Counted from the stretch's first letter, positions 1 to 5,818 are shown. The stretch is 5,818 nucleotides of DNA from Bacillota bacterium (GCA_023417635.1 JAEZFF010000020.1:1-5818), one strand, 5' to 3'. Translations and numbers: made by a program. Notes: generated from the letters alone by a model not told the origin.

Positions 1-114
1 CACAAACTCTCCTTTTTGAATGCCAAGGGAAACATCATGCAGCACTTCATGGCTTTTTTCCCCTTCACCCGCTTCATAAGCAAATGTTACATTTTCCGCC
101 GAAAGATAATCCAT
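1..114 (-). CDS. ecfA1: ECF transporter ATP-binding protein, N-terminal fragment (probably EcfA1)
   Basis: This is the first 38 codons of a gene that continues past the left edge. It starts at ATG 114-112 and reads MDYLSAENVTFAYEAG, then ends at the window edge with DVSLGIQKGEFV. The pattern of a short beta strand, an aromatic F-x-Y, a variable charged loop, then L-x-D-V-S-L-x-I-x-x-GEF is the usual start of an ABC ATPase before its Walker A loop. The longer charged loop (GEGEKSHEV) fits ATPase 1 of energy-coupling-factor transporters, which power vitamin and metal uptake with EcfA2, EcfT and S-components. The Walker A motif lies outside the window, so the assignment rests on the N-terminus only. 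Another ABC ATPase family is possible. A good ribosome site (AGAAAGGG, 121-128) sits 6 bases before the start, and the gene follows the SHOCT gene by 21 bases. Confidence 0.7.
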   Translation of the reverse strand, partial: MDYLSAENVTFAYEAGEGEKSHEVLHDVSLGIQKGEFV

Positions 115-120
115 TCAAAG

Positions 121-128
121 CCCTTTCT
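121..128 (-). promoter_or_regulatory. Ribosome binding site of the ECF ATPase gene
   Basis: On the minus strand the sequence AGAAAGGG lies 6 bases upstream of ATG 114-112. It supports this start. It occupies most of the 21-base gap after the SHOCT gene, leaving no room for a promoter there. Confidence 0.6.
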
Positions 129-135
129 GCTGCAG

Positions 136-633
136 TCAGCCATTTTTTGTAAGATTGTTTTTGCGCGTATGGTACTCGTCTTCCGTAATGATGCCGGCGT
201 CCAACAGGCTCCTTAGCTCTTCCAGGCGTTCGCGAGTTTCGTCAACCTGCAGCGTCTTCCAGCTTCTGCCCTGCGGCATTCCCTGCCCGGAAGGCGCCTG
301 CTGAAACGGCCGTATGGATGGCTCTTTCGCATCCGGCTCTACCGCCTGATGCCTGAGCCGTGCTTCCGCACCAGCCTGCTGCATACGGATTTCTTGGGGC
401 GGAAGCGGTGTTCCTGGGTTTACGACGGGAACCTGCGGCTTTTTCTTCGCCGCTTTCTGCTTAACGATAATCAAAGCAGCTATCAGGCACACAATTCCTG
501 CACAGATGAAGATAAAAGGCCGGGTCTTATCTCCACCCTTAGAAAAGCCTTCTACCCCTACAAGAATCAGCAGAACGCCAAGCACAAGGAACAAGGCGCC
601 TGACTGCTCTTTTTGATTTCTTTCCTGAATCAA
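136..633 (-). CDS. Two-helix membrane protein with C-terminal SHOCT domain
   Basis: This is a 165-residue hypothetical membrane protein. I chose the TTG start at 633-631 because GGAGG (643-647) lies 9 bases before it. The frame stays open upstream to a TTG at 702, but that start would overlap the methyltransferase gene by 44 bases and add 23 basic residues. Residues 1-10 are polar. Residues 11-30 (rich in L, V, G) and 39-57 (FIFICAG...LIIV) form two predicted membrane helices joined by a short charged turn. Residues 58-65 are lysine-rich, followed by a long low-complexity stretch rich in P, Q and A. Residues about 133-163 match the SHOCT pattern: R-L-x-x-L-x-x-L-x-D-A-G-I-I-T-x-x-E-Y. SHOCT domains are short helical modules, often at protein ends and thought to mediate oligomerisation or binding. 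The biochemical role is unknown. The helix pair with a positive segment after it suggests the tail is cytosolic. It starts 25 bases after the methyltransferase gene and precedes the ECF ATPase gene. Confidence 0.8.
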   Translation of the reverse strand: MIQERNQKEQSGALFLVLGVLLILVGVEGFSKGGDKTRPFIFICAGIVCLIAALIIVKQKAAKKKPQVPVVNPGTPLPPQEIRMQQAGAEARLRHQAVEPDAKEPSIRPFQQAPSGQGMPQGRSWKTLQVDETRERLEELRSLLDAGIITEDEYHTRKNNLTKNG

Positions 634-642
634 TTTCCGCCG

Positions 643-647
643 CCTCC
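643..647 (-). promoter_or_regulatory. Ribosome binding site deciding the TTG start of the SHOCT gene
   Basis: GGAGG on the minus strand is 9 bases upstream of TTG 633-631. No ATG or GTG lies in a suitable place in this frame near the membrane helix, so this site decides the start. Confidence 0.65.
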
Positions 648-658
648 ATTTCAGAAAA

Positions 659-1522
659 TCAGTCGGCCTGCCAAATAGCCGTACTGCCGCACGGGAGCAC
701 AAGCCCCGTTTCCGTTACCGGAAGGCCAATTTCGCTGGAAGAAACCTTGCCGCCGTATTTCCGGCACAGAAGCACACCGAGCAGGTATTCCATCACAGCA
801 GGCGAAAGGCCCGTTGTGTAGGAATTCAGCAGGAAAAAAAGCGGGTTCTGTGAAAGAATCGGCAGGCACATCTGCACCAGCGGATAAAGCTGCTCTTCCA
901 GTTTCCAGATTTCGCCGTTTGGGCCGCGCCCGTAAGAAGGCGGGTCCATAATGATGGCGTCGTAAAGATTGCCGCGCCGCTGCTCGCGCCGGACAAATTT
1001 TTCGCAGTCGTCCACAAGCCAGCGCACCGGGCATCCGGCAAGACCGGATGCCTCAGCATTCTCCTTGGCCCATGTAACCATGCCCTTCGAGGCATCCACA
1101 TGGCAGACGGAAGCACCAGCAGCAAGGCAGGCCAGCGTTGCCGCACCCGTATAGCCGAAAAGATTCAGCACCTTGATAGGCCGGCCCGCTTTGCGGATTT
1201 TCTGCATGGCAAAGTCCCAGTTCACAGCCTGTTCCGGAAAAATGCCGGTGTGCTTAAACCCCATCATTTTTACGCGGAAAGTCAGGTCTTCGTAATGAAT
1301 CTTCCACGCGGGAGGCACGGGCTTTTGTGTTTCCCAGTGCCCGCCGCCTTCGGAAGAACGCAGATAATGCGCGTCCGCCTCACGCCAGAGCGGGTTTTTT
1401 TTCGGTGTTTCCCAGATAATCTGCGGGTCGGGGCGTATGAGTACCACACTGCCCCAGCGTTCCAGTTTTTCCCCGGAAGACGTGTCAATCAGTTCATAAT
1501 CTTTCCACTGTGAAGTTCTCAA
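659..1522 (-). CDS. Class I SAM-dependent methyltransferase (RlmI/RlmK-like, COG1092 type)
   Basis: This is a 287-residue predicted RNA methyltransferase with a Rossmann fold. The SAM-binding motif I is VLNLFGYTGAATL at 118-130. The acidic end of the second strand is HVDAS (141-145), an acidic pair DD sits at 171-172, and the motif IV catalytic-loop signature is DPPSYGRG at 193-200. DPPS[FY]GRG is characteristic of the RlmI/RlmK group, whose E. coli members methylate 23S rRNA (m5C1962 and m7G2069). This protein is shorter than E. coli RlmI (about 396 residues) and has no obvious PUA domain. Its first 90 residues form a different N-terminal part, so the exact substrate cannot be stated. The start is TTG at 1522-1520, supported by GGGAG (1531-1535) 8 bases upstream. 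It begins 17 bases after the glmM stop and is probably translated from the same message. No frame damage was seen. Confidence 0.88.
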   Translation of the reverse strand: MRTSQWKDYELIDTSSGEKLERWGSVVLIRPDPQIIWETPKKNPLWREADAHYLRSSEGGGHWETQKPVPPAWKIHYEDLTFRVKMMGFKHTGIFPEQAVNWDFAMQKIRKAGRPIKVLNLFGYTGAATLACLAAGASVCHVDASKGMVTWAKENAEASGLAGCPVRWLVDDCEKFVRREQRRGNLYDAIIMDPPSYGRGPNGEIWKLEEQLYPLVQMCLPILSQNPLFFLLNSYTTGLSPAVMEYLLGVLLCRKYGGKVSSSEIGLPVTETGLVLPCGSTAIWQAD

Positions 1523-1530
1523 TTTGAATT

Positions 1531-1535
1531 CTCCC
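1531..1535 (-). promoter_or_regulatory. Ribosome binding site deciding the TTG start of the methyltransferase
   Basis: GGGAG on the minus strand stands 8 bases before TTG 1522-1520 and just after the glmM stop codon (1540-1542). The translated N-terminus (MRTSQWKDYELID) is plausible as the beginning of the protein. Confidence 0.7.
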
Positions 1536-1539
1536 TGTT

Positions 1540-2889
1540 TCAGGCCAAGCGGTCACGTATCACGTTCGCAACGGAGTCTGCCAGCGCCTGGATATAGCTT
1601 TCGTCTTCGCCTTCAACCATCACGCGCAGAAGCGGTTCCGTACCGGATGGGCGAACGATAATGCGGCCGGAAGTGCCAAGCTTTTTCTTTACCTCTTCAA
1701 CCGAACGCTTGACTTCGTCGTCGCGGTAAAAACGGAGTTTGCCCTCCGGTTTCACCGGAACGTTCACCATAACCTGCGGGTAACGGGTCATCAGCGTGGC
1801 AAGGCTTGAAAGCTTCGCCTGCCTGCGATGCACCAGACTCAGCAGCTGCGCAGCCGTCATCTGGCCGTCGCCTGTTGTGGCAAAATCAAGGAAGATAATA
1901 TGGCCGCTCTGTTCGCCGCCAAAGTTGTAGCCTTCCAGCTGCATTTCTTCCAGCACATAACGGTCACCGACTTTGGTGGAAACAAACTTCATGCCGTTTT
2001 CGCTGCAGAAGCGGGCAAAGCCCATATTCGTCATAATGGTGCCAACGATGGCGTTCTGTGCCAATTTACCGCGGGATTTCATATCCGCAGCGCAGATTGC
2101 CATCACAAAATCGCCGTCGACCAGCTGGCCTTTCTCGTCTACCGCCAGGCAGCGGTCCGCGTCGCCGTCAAATGCGACGCCGGCGTCAAGGCCCTTTTCA
2201 CGGACAAAAGTCATTAGATGCTCCATGTGTGTGGAACCGCAGCCGTCGTTTACGTTAATGCCGTTCGGCTCGTCAGAAAGCATCTGGCACTCCGCGCCAA
2301 GCTCGGTAAAAAGTGTTTTCGCGGTTCGGCTGGCACATCCGTTGGCGCAGTCGATTCCAATCTTCATGCCATCCAGTGCAAATGGAACGGTGCTCTTAAT
2401 GTGGTCAATGTAGTCGCGCGCGGCATGCTGTGCTTCCGAAACACTGCCCACATCGCCGCCCGTGGGACACATTGGCTCCTGCTCATGGTCAAGCACCATG
2501 GATTCAATCTGTTCTTCCAGTGCATCCGGCAGCTTGTATCCGTCGCCGCTGAAAATTTTGATTCCGTTAAACTCGCACGGATTATGTGAAGCCGTCAGCA
2601 TCACGCCCGCGTCCGCCTTATACTTGCCCACAAGGAATGCCACGGCTGGAGTCGGGATAACGCCGAGGCGCACAACATTTGCGCCCACACTGCAAAGGCC
2701 GGCGATCATGGCTGCTTCCAGCATATCGGAGGAAAGGCGCGTGTCTTTGCCAATGAGGATTTTCGGATGGCGGTGGTTATTGTCGGTCAGCACTGTTGCC
2801 GCCGCGCGGCCGATATTCATTGCCAGCTCGCAGGTTAATTCACTGTTTGCAACGCCGCGTACGCCATCGGTACCAAATAATCTTCCCAT
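1540..2889 (-). CDS. glmM: Phosphoglucosamine mutase GlmM
   Basis: GlmM converts glucosamine-6-phosphate to glucosamine-1-phosphate in the cytosol, on the route to UDP-N-acetylglucosamine for peptidoglycan and other envelope polymers. The 449-residue protein has the standard family length and the classic beginning MGRLFGTDGVRG. The phosphoserine loop TASHNP is at 99-104 with active Ser101. The Mg2+ loop DGDADR is at 241-246, the sugar-binding motif GEQSGH at 325-330, and the phosphate-binding motif RPSGTEPLLRV at 413-423. GEQSGH and the GTDGVRG start separate GlmM from phosphomannomutase or phosphoglucomutase paralogues. The start is ATG 2889-2887. A GGGAG on the minus strand lies about 13 bases upstream, a rather long spacing, so initiation may be modest. 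It follows ruvB by 76 bases, the longest gap inside the gene run, and is 17 bases ahead of the methyltransferase gene. In many Bacillota glmM follows cdaA-cdaR instead. Confidence 0.98.
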   Translation of the reverse strand: MGRLFGTDGVRGVANSELTCELAMNIGRAAATVLTDNNHRHPKILIGKDTRLSSDMLEAAMIAGLCSVGANVVRLGVIPTPAVAFLVGKYKADAGVMLTASHNPCEFNGIKIFSGDGYKLPDALEEQIESMVLDHEQEPMCPTGGDVGSVSEAQHAARDYIDHIKSTVPFALDGMKIGIDCANGCASRTAKTLFTELGAECQMLSDEPNGINVNDGCGSTHMEHLMTFVREKGLDAGVAFDGDADRCLAVDEKGQLVDGDFVMAICAADMKSRGKLAQNAIVGTIMTNMGFARFCSENGMKFVSTKVGDRYVLEEMQLEGYNFGGEQSGHIIFLDFATTGDGQMTAAQLLSLVHRRQAKLSSLATLMTRYPQVMVNVPVKPEGKLRFYRDDEVKRSVEEVKKKLGTSGRIIVRPSGTEPLLRVMVEGEDESYIQALADSVANVIRDRLA

Positions 2890-2929
2890 AAGAATTTCAA
2901 CACTCCCAAATTAAATTTTTATGTGATTC

Positions 2930-2958
2930 AGCAGATTCCCTGCTCGCTGCGGAGAATC
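2930..2958 (-). promoter_or_regulatory. Two mutually exclusive hairpins in the ruvB-glmM gap
   Basis: Read on the minus strand, GATTCTC (2958-2952) can pair with GGGAATC (2940-2934) across an 11-base loop, giving 7 pairs including one G-U. Alternatively AGCAG (2944-2940) pairs with CTGCT (2934-2930) across the 5-base loop GGAAT. The two share bases and cannot form together. No U-run follows directly, so this is not a standard terminator. An AT-rich stretch (about 2911-2925) lies between it and the glmM ribosome site. It could be an mRNA processing or stability element, a weak attenuator, or chance. Confidence 0.3.
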
Positions 2959-2965
2959 CATCCGG

Positions 2966-4054
2966 CTAAAAAAACTTCTGCTGACCAAAATTGGCTTCCG
3001 TGGAAGGCTTCAGGCCAAGATGCTCGTAAGCTGCGCGCGTTGCGCACCGACCGCGGGGCGTCCGGCTTAAAAAGCCGATCTGCATTAGGTAAGGCTCATA
3101 AACATCTTCAATCGTAATAGCTTCTTCACCAATGGCGGCAGCAAGCGTTTCAAGCCCCACCGGGCCGCCGTTGTAGAATTTTATCAGTGCGGTCAAAAGC
3201 CGCCGGTCATTCGCGTCAAGGCCAAGCTCGTCTATTTCCAGCCGGTCAAGCGCCAGTTTTGCGGATTCGCGGGTAATATTCCCGCCGGAAACGACCTGCG
3301 CAAAGTCACGCACACGCTTCAAAAGCCGGTTTGCAATGCGCGGCGTTCCACGGGAACGAGATGCAATCTCTAGTGCACCGTCTGCTTCTACAGGAATACC
3401 CAGAATTTTTGCGCTGCGGGTAACAATCTGCGCCAGTTCAAGCGGCGAATACAGTTCCAGCCGCAGAACAACGCCGAAACGGTCGCGCAGCGGCGCACTG
3501 AGCTGACCGGCACGCGTTGTTGCGCCAACCAGTGTGAATTTTGGAAGCGGCAAATGGTATGAAGCCGCCATTTCACCCTTGCCGGTAATAATATCCAGCG
3601 CATAGTCTTCCATGGCCGGGTAAAGAATCTCCTCCACACTGCGCGAAAGGCGGTGGACTTCATCAATAAAGAGCACGTCGCCTGGGTTCAGGTTTGTAAG
3701 GATGGCCGCAAGGTCGCCCGGCTTTTCAATGGCCGGGCCGGAAGTAATGCGCAGGTTTACCCCAAGCTCATTCGCAATGATACCGGCAAGCGTCGTTTTG
3801 CCAAGCCCAGGCGGACCGTACAGCAACACATGGTCAAGGCTTTCTTTCCGCTGTTTTGCCGCTTCAATAAAAACAGAAAGATTCTCCTTAACTTTTTCCT
3901 GCCCAATGTATTCGGAAAGCCTGCGCGGCCGCAGTGGATTTTCCACCTCGGCGTCCTCTTTGCTGTACTCAGGCGCCACCACGCGGTTTTCAAAGTCATA
4001 GTCTTCTTCTTTTTCATCTTCCGGATTACCCGGCTCCTGATTCAACGGTTCCAT
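2966..4054 (-). CDS. ruvB: Holliday junction branch-migration ATPase RuvB
   Basis: RuvB is the hexameric AAA+ motor that, held by RuvA, pumps DNA through Holliday junctions during recombination and fork repair. From ATG 4054 the protein has 362 residues. Walker A GPPGLGKT is at 80-87, Walker B LFIDEVH at 128-134, sensor 1 GATTR at 177-181, and an APLRDRFG segment near 187-194 holds the arginine finger region. Sensor 2 RGTPRIANR is at 235-243, the winged-helix segment GPVGLETLA starts at 297, and the C-terminal RTPRGR is at 331-336. I chose ATG 4054 because AAAGG (4062-4066) lies 7 bases before it. A TTG at 4075 with AGGGG (4086-4090) 10 bases upstream would add MEKKGGA. About 45 residues precede the usual RPxxLxEYIGQ, an acidic extension longer than in E. 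coli RuvB. It is separated from ruvA by the flavodoxin-like gene. Confidence 0.97.
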   Translation of the reverse strand: MEPLNQEPGNPEDEKEEDYDFENRVVAPEYSKEDAEVENPLRPRRLSEYIGQEKVKENLSVFIEAAKQRKESLDHVLLYGPPGLGKTTLAGIIANELGVNLRITSGPAIEKPGDLAAILTNLNPGDVLFIDEVHRLSRSVEEILYPAMEDYALDIITGKGEMAASYHLPLPKFTLVGATTRAGQLSAPLRDRFGVVLRLELYSPLELAQIVTRSAKILGIPVEADGALEIASRSRGTPRIANRLLKRVRDFAQVVSGGNITRESAKLALDRLEIDELGLDANDRRLLTALIKFYNGGPVGLETLAAAIGEEAITIEDVYEPYLMQIGFLSRTPRGRCATRAAYEHLGLKPSTEANFGQQKFF

Positions 4055-4061
4055 TGCGCCG

Positions 4062-4066
4062 CCTTT
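4062..4066 (-). promoter_or_regulatory. Ribosome binding site favouring the ATG start of ruvB
   Basis: AAAGG on the minus strand is 7 bases before ATG 4054-4052. The competing TTG 4075-4073 has AGGGG at 4086-4090 with a longer 10-base spacing, overlapping the end of the upstream gene's stop region. ATG is preferred, but both may be used. Confidence 0.5.
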
Positions 4067-4090
4067 CTTTTCCAAATGGACTTGTCCCCT

Positions 4091-4561
4091 TCAGGCCTCT
4101 GTTTTCTGCGGCGTTTCCGGCAGAATTTTCTGCAGAAAGCGCACGCCGTTTTCAATATCTTCCTGCGAAGGATGGCCTTTTGCAATACCGCCCAGCAGCT
4201 TCCACGGGCCTGCAGTGTCGAACCCGCGGCAATGGTAAACGCCAAGCACCTGCAGGCCGGATTCTTTCAGCAGGGACGCAAAGCCATCCCCATATTTTTT
4301 ATTATCGCTTCCGCTGGTATAAAGCAGAAATGCCTGCTGCGGAAGCGCCGGAAATTTTTTTAGAAAATCATAGAGGGAAGCATGAAACTTTCCCATGAAA
4401 ATGCCGGAAGCAAACCCCACCGCACGGTACTGGGAAAGGTCTGCTTTCTCCGCATTCGCTGCGTCGAATAAATCGAGCGGGTAGGATGCGGCGATTCCAT
4501 CAAGCAGTCTTTTGGTATTTCCGTGATGTTCCGAATGGTAAACAACTGCAATTTCTGCCAT
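4091..4561 (-). CDS. Flavodoxin-like (flavodoxin family) protein
   Basis: This is a 156-residue soluble protein with the length of a short-chain flavodoxin. The N-terminus MAEIAVVYHSEHHGNTKRL shows the first beta strand and an FMN phosphate-binding loop of the form S-x-x-x-G-N-T (residues 10-16). A second glycine loop, ASGIFMGKFH (51-60), and a third, YTSGSD (81-86), sit where flavodoxins contact the isoalloxazine ring. Later comes CRGFDTAGPWKLLGGIAKGHP (111-131 in part), a conserved-looking block that I associate with a clostridial flavodoxin-family group. By family it would bind FMN and carry electrons, but no partner is visible here. The start is ATG 4561-4559 with AGG(TG) ending 4-6 bases upstream. 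It begins 11 bases after the ruvA stop and ends 36 bases before ruvB, so it is probably co-transcribed with them. Codon choice looks like that of its neighbours. Cys111 is the only cysteine and its role is unknown. Confidence 0.85.
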   Translation of the reverse strand: MAEIAVVYHSEHHGNTKRLLDGIAASYPLDLFDAANAEKADLSQYRAVGFASGIFMGKFHASLYDFLKKFPALPQQAFLLYTSGSDNKKYGDGFASLLKESGLQVLGVYHCRGFDTAGPWKLLGGIAKGHPSQEDIENGVRFLQKILPETPQKTEA

Positions 4562-4572
4562 ATGACACCTCG

Positions 4573-5190
4573 TTATTTTTTCCCGGAATTCCCCGGGTCC
4601 ATTGACTGAAGCGACCTGCGAATCAATTCCTCAACCGAAAGAGAACTGTCAAACTTTGCAACGATAGCTGCAGCGTCCGTAGGCTGGTAACCAAGCACCG
4701 CAAGGGCATTCACCGCTGCGGCTGCATTGGAAGAAGCCGAAACTGCCCCTAATGCCGGCGCTGCGGGACTCCCTCCGCCCGATTGCAGCTTCTTCACTTT
4801 GTCGCGCAGCTCCAGCGCAATGCGCTGTGCCAGTTTAGGCCCCACGCCGCTTGCGCGCGTAAGAGCTTTGCTGTCGCCCGTTGCAACAGCAAGGGCCACC
4901 TGCTCCGGCGTAAGTTCGGAAAGGATGGCCAGCGCCGCTTTAGGGCCGACTCCGCTGACAGCCGTCAGCATCTTAAAGCAGTTCAGCTCGGAAACCGTCG
5001 CAAAGCCAAAAAGATCCAGCGCATCTTCCCGTACATTCAAGTGCGTATAAAGGATGGCTTCTTCCCCCTGCCGCGGCAAAGCACGCAGGGTGCTCATGGA
5101 TGTAAGGCACTTGAAGCCGACTCCCCCGCATTCAATCGCCGCCATACCGGGCTCGGTATGAATCAGCGTTCCGCGCAGACGATAAAACAT
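4573..5190 (-). CDS. ruvA: Holliday junction branch-migration protein RuvA
   Basis: RuvA binds the four-way junction as a tetramer or octamer and loads RuvB rings on opposite arms. The 205-residue length is typical. Residues 1-63 form the OB-fold domain, beginning MFYRLRGTLI and including the NVREDALDLFGF segment (52-63). Two helix-hairpin-helix motifs follow: VSGVGPKAAL (78-87) and ASGVGPKLAQ (113-122). A flexible G/S/A/P-rich linker covers about 136-156. Domain III (157-196), which contacts RuvB, contains AVLGYQPTDAA and VEELIRRSL. The start is ATG 5190-5188, only 5 bases after the ruvC stop. An AGG inside the end of ruvC lies about 10 bases upstream, so translation is probably coupled to ruvC. 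The C-terminus ends in a short basic GNSGKK tail. Confidence 0.98.
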   Translation of the reverse strand: MFYRLRGTLIHTEPGMAAIECGGVGFKCLTSMSTLRALPRQGEEAILYTHLNVREDALDLFGFATVSELNCFKMLTAVSGVGPKAALAILSELTPEQVALAVATGDSKALTRASGVGPKLAQRIALELRDKVKKLQSGGGSPAAPALGAVSASSNAAAAVNALAVLGYQPTDAAAIVAKFDSSLSVEELIRRSLQSMDPGNSGKK

Positions 5191-5195
5191 CCGGT

Positions 5196-5726
5196 TTAAA
5201 CCTGCCTTTCCCGCGCCGCCTGCAGACGGCGCTCTAGCATTTCACGGCGAAGGGAGGAACCCGCGGCCTGCCCATGGCAGACTGCCATAGCCAGCGCATC
5301 AGCGGTGTCATCCGGCTTGGGCATATTTTTTAGGCCAAGCAGGCGGCGCGTCATTTCCATAACCTGCGGCTTTTTGGCTTTGCCATAGCCGGTTACGGCC
5401 TGCTTAATCTGCAGGGGCGTATATTCGTAAATTTTCGCCCCGGCTTTCTGCGCCGCCAGCAGGATAACGCCGCGGGCTTCTGCAACGCCGATAGCTGTAG
5501 TTTTGTTGTTTTGAAAATAGAGCTTCTCAACCGAAATTGCCTCCGGTCTCCAGTGGGCCATCAGCACCGTAAGCGAGTCATAAATTTTTTCCAGCCTGTG
5601 GTTAAAATCAAGTCCTGCCTGCGTAACCACAGCACCGTGCTCCAGTACGGAAAAGCGACCGTTTTCAGCGCGCACCACACCGTAGCCAACAATCGCGTAG
5701 CCCGGATCGATGCCAAGGATAATCAT
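5196..5726 (-). CDS. ruvC: Holliday junction resolvase RuvC
   Basis: RuvC is the dimeric RNase H-fold endonuclease that nicks two opposite strands of a Holliday junction bound by RuvAB. The 176-residue protein is of normal length. Acidic active-site residues are visible as Asp7 in GIDPG (5-9), Glu67 in VEKLYF (66-71), and the pair Asp140/Asp143 in PDDTADALA (138-146). E. coli has His138 and Asp141 at the last block. The D-for-H pattern occurs in many other bacterial RuvCs and should not imply loss of function. GYGKAKKPQV (113-122) is the typical basic DNA-contact segment. The start is ATG 5726-5724 with AAGGGG (5735-5740) 8 bases upstream. It is the first gene after the promoter at the right edge and is followed directly by ruvA, as in many bacteria. 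Confidence 0.98.
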   Translation of the reverse strand: MIILGIDPGYAIVGYGVVRAENGRFSVLEHGAVVTQAGLDFNHRLEKIYDSLTVLMAHWRPEAISVEKLYFQNNKTTAIGVAEARGVILLAAQKAGAKIYEYTPLQIKQAVTGYGKAKKPQVMEMTRRLLGLKNMPKPDDTADALAMAVCHGQAAGSSLRREMLERRLQAARERQV

Positions 5727-5734
5727 AAATGCGG

Positions 5735-5740
5735 CCCCTT
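5735..5740 (-). promoter_or_regulatory. Ribosome binding site of ruvC
   Basis: AAGGGG on the minus strand, within GGAAGGGG, lies 8 bases before ATG 5726-5724. It supports the ruvC start. Confidence 0.6.
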
Positions 5741-5773
5741 CCCGAAAGCAATACTTCTCAGAATATTCGTTTT

Positions 5774-5802
5774 ATTATACCACAAACAATGCGATTATGG
5801 AA
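5774..5802 (-). promoter_or_regulatory. Probable sigma-A promoter for the ruvC operon
   Basis: On the minus strand a perfect TATAAT (5779-5774) is preceded by TGG, giving an extended -10 (TGnTATAAT). At a 17-base spacing the -35 position reads TTCCAT (5802-5797), only half matching TTGACA, which an extended -10 can offset. Transcription would begin near 5767, giving a leader of about 40 bases before ruvC. No SOS box of the Bacillus LexA type (GAAC-N4-GTTC) or the E. coli type was seen in the available 92 bases, so damage control is not evident. Confidence 0.6.
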
Positions 5803-5818
5803 TAGCGAAACAGGGGTT

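Noticed and set aside
651..1034. A second minus-strand frame within the methyltransferase gene
   Set aside because: It overlaps the recognised frame, and its R/A/P-rich sequence has no motif. It is a frame shadow.
1100..1513. A plus-strand open frame of 137 codons opposite the methyltransferase gene
   Set aside because: It lies wholly antisense to a gene with clear catalytic motifs, has no recognisable domain, and its composition (many R, H, F) is typical of an antisense shadow.
2905..2930. A separate promoter for glmM in the AT-rich stretch
   Set aside because: TTTAAT could serve as a -10, but no reasonable -35 lies 16-18 bases upstream. It is not distinguishable from chance AT richness.
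2934..2958. Rho-independent terminator after ruvB
   Set aside because: The stem is short, has a large loop and is not followed by a T-run on the transcribed strand.
3653..4363. A plus-strand open frame of 236 codons opposite ruvB and the flavodoxin-like gene
   Set aside because: It spans the antisense of two well-supported genes and their gap. It has runs of F and R typical of antisense translation and no known domain.
5727..5818. LexA/SOS box controlling ruvC
   Set aside because: No GAAC-N4-GTTC or CTGT-N8-ACAG type palindrome was seen in the leader available here.
1..5818. CRISPR arrays, tRNA or rRNA genes, insertion sequences, attachment sites
   Set aside because: There are no regularly spaced repeats, no terminal inverted repeats, no transposase or integrase motifs and no tRNA-like folds. 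Genes fill nearly all of the window and no gap exceeds about 92 bases.

Overview
This window looks like chromosome of a Gram-positive, Clostridia-type bacterium (Bacillota). Base composition is a little over half G+C by eye. Clues are strong AGGAGG-like ribosome sites, frequent TTG starts, the start of an energy-coupling-factor (ECF) transporter ATPase, and a flavodoxin-like protein of a type I associate with clostridia. Something near the Oscillospiraceae/Acutalibacteraceae is my best guess, but this is inference, since no rRNA or marker search was possible.

All eight genes lie on the minus strand, so transcription runs from high to low coordinates. At the right edge (about 5770-5800) is a well-formed extended -10 promoter. 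It is followed by ruvC (5196-5726), ruvA (4573-5190), a small flavodoxin-like gene (4091-4561) and ruvB (2966-4054, with a possible TTG start at 4075). A 76-base gap that can fold into two competing hairpins leads into glmM (1540-2889). Next come a class I SAM-dependent methyltransferase of the RlmI/RlmK type (659-1522, TTG start) and a two-helix membrane protein with a C-terminal SHOCT domain (136-633, TTG start). The first 38 codons of an ECF-transporter ATPase, probably ecfA1, run off the left edge (1-114). Gaps between genes are 5 to 76 bases and no convincing rho-independent terminator was seen, so the run may be read as one or two operons.

RuvA, RuvB and RuvC together branch-migrate and cut Holliday junctions. 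GlmM makes glucosamine-1-phosphate for peptidoglycan precursors. The methyltransferase probably modifies rRNA. The flavodoxin-like and SHOCT proteins have no clear link to these jobs. The window is essentially a housekeeping region with no mobile element, CRISPR array or RNA gene. The points worth a second look are the flavodoxin-like gene inserted between ruvA and ruvB, the alternative hairpins before glmM, and the placement of glmM away from its common cdaA-cdaR context.
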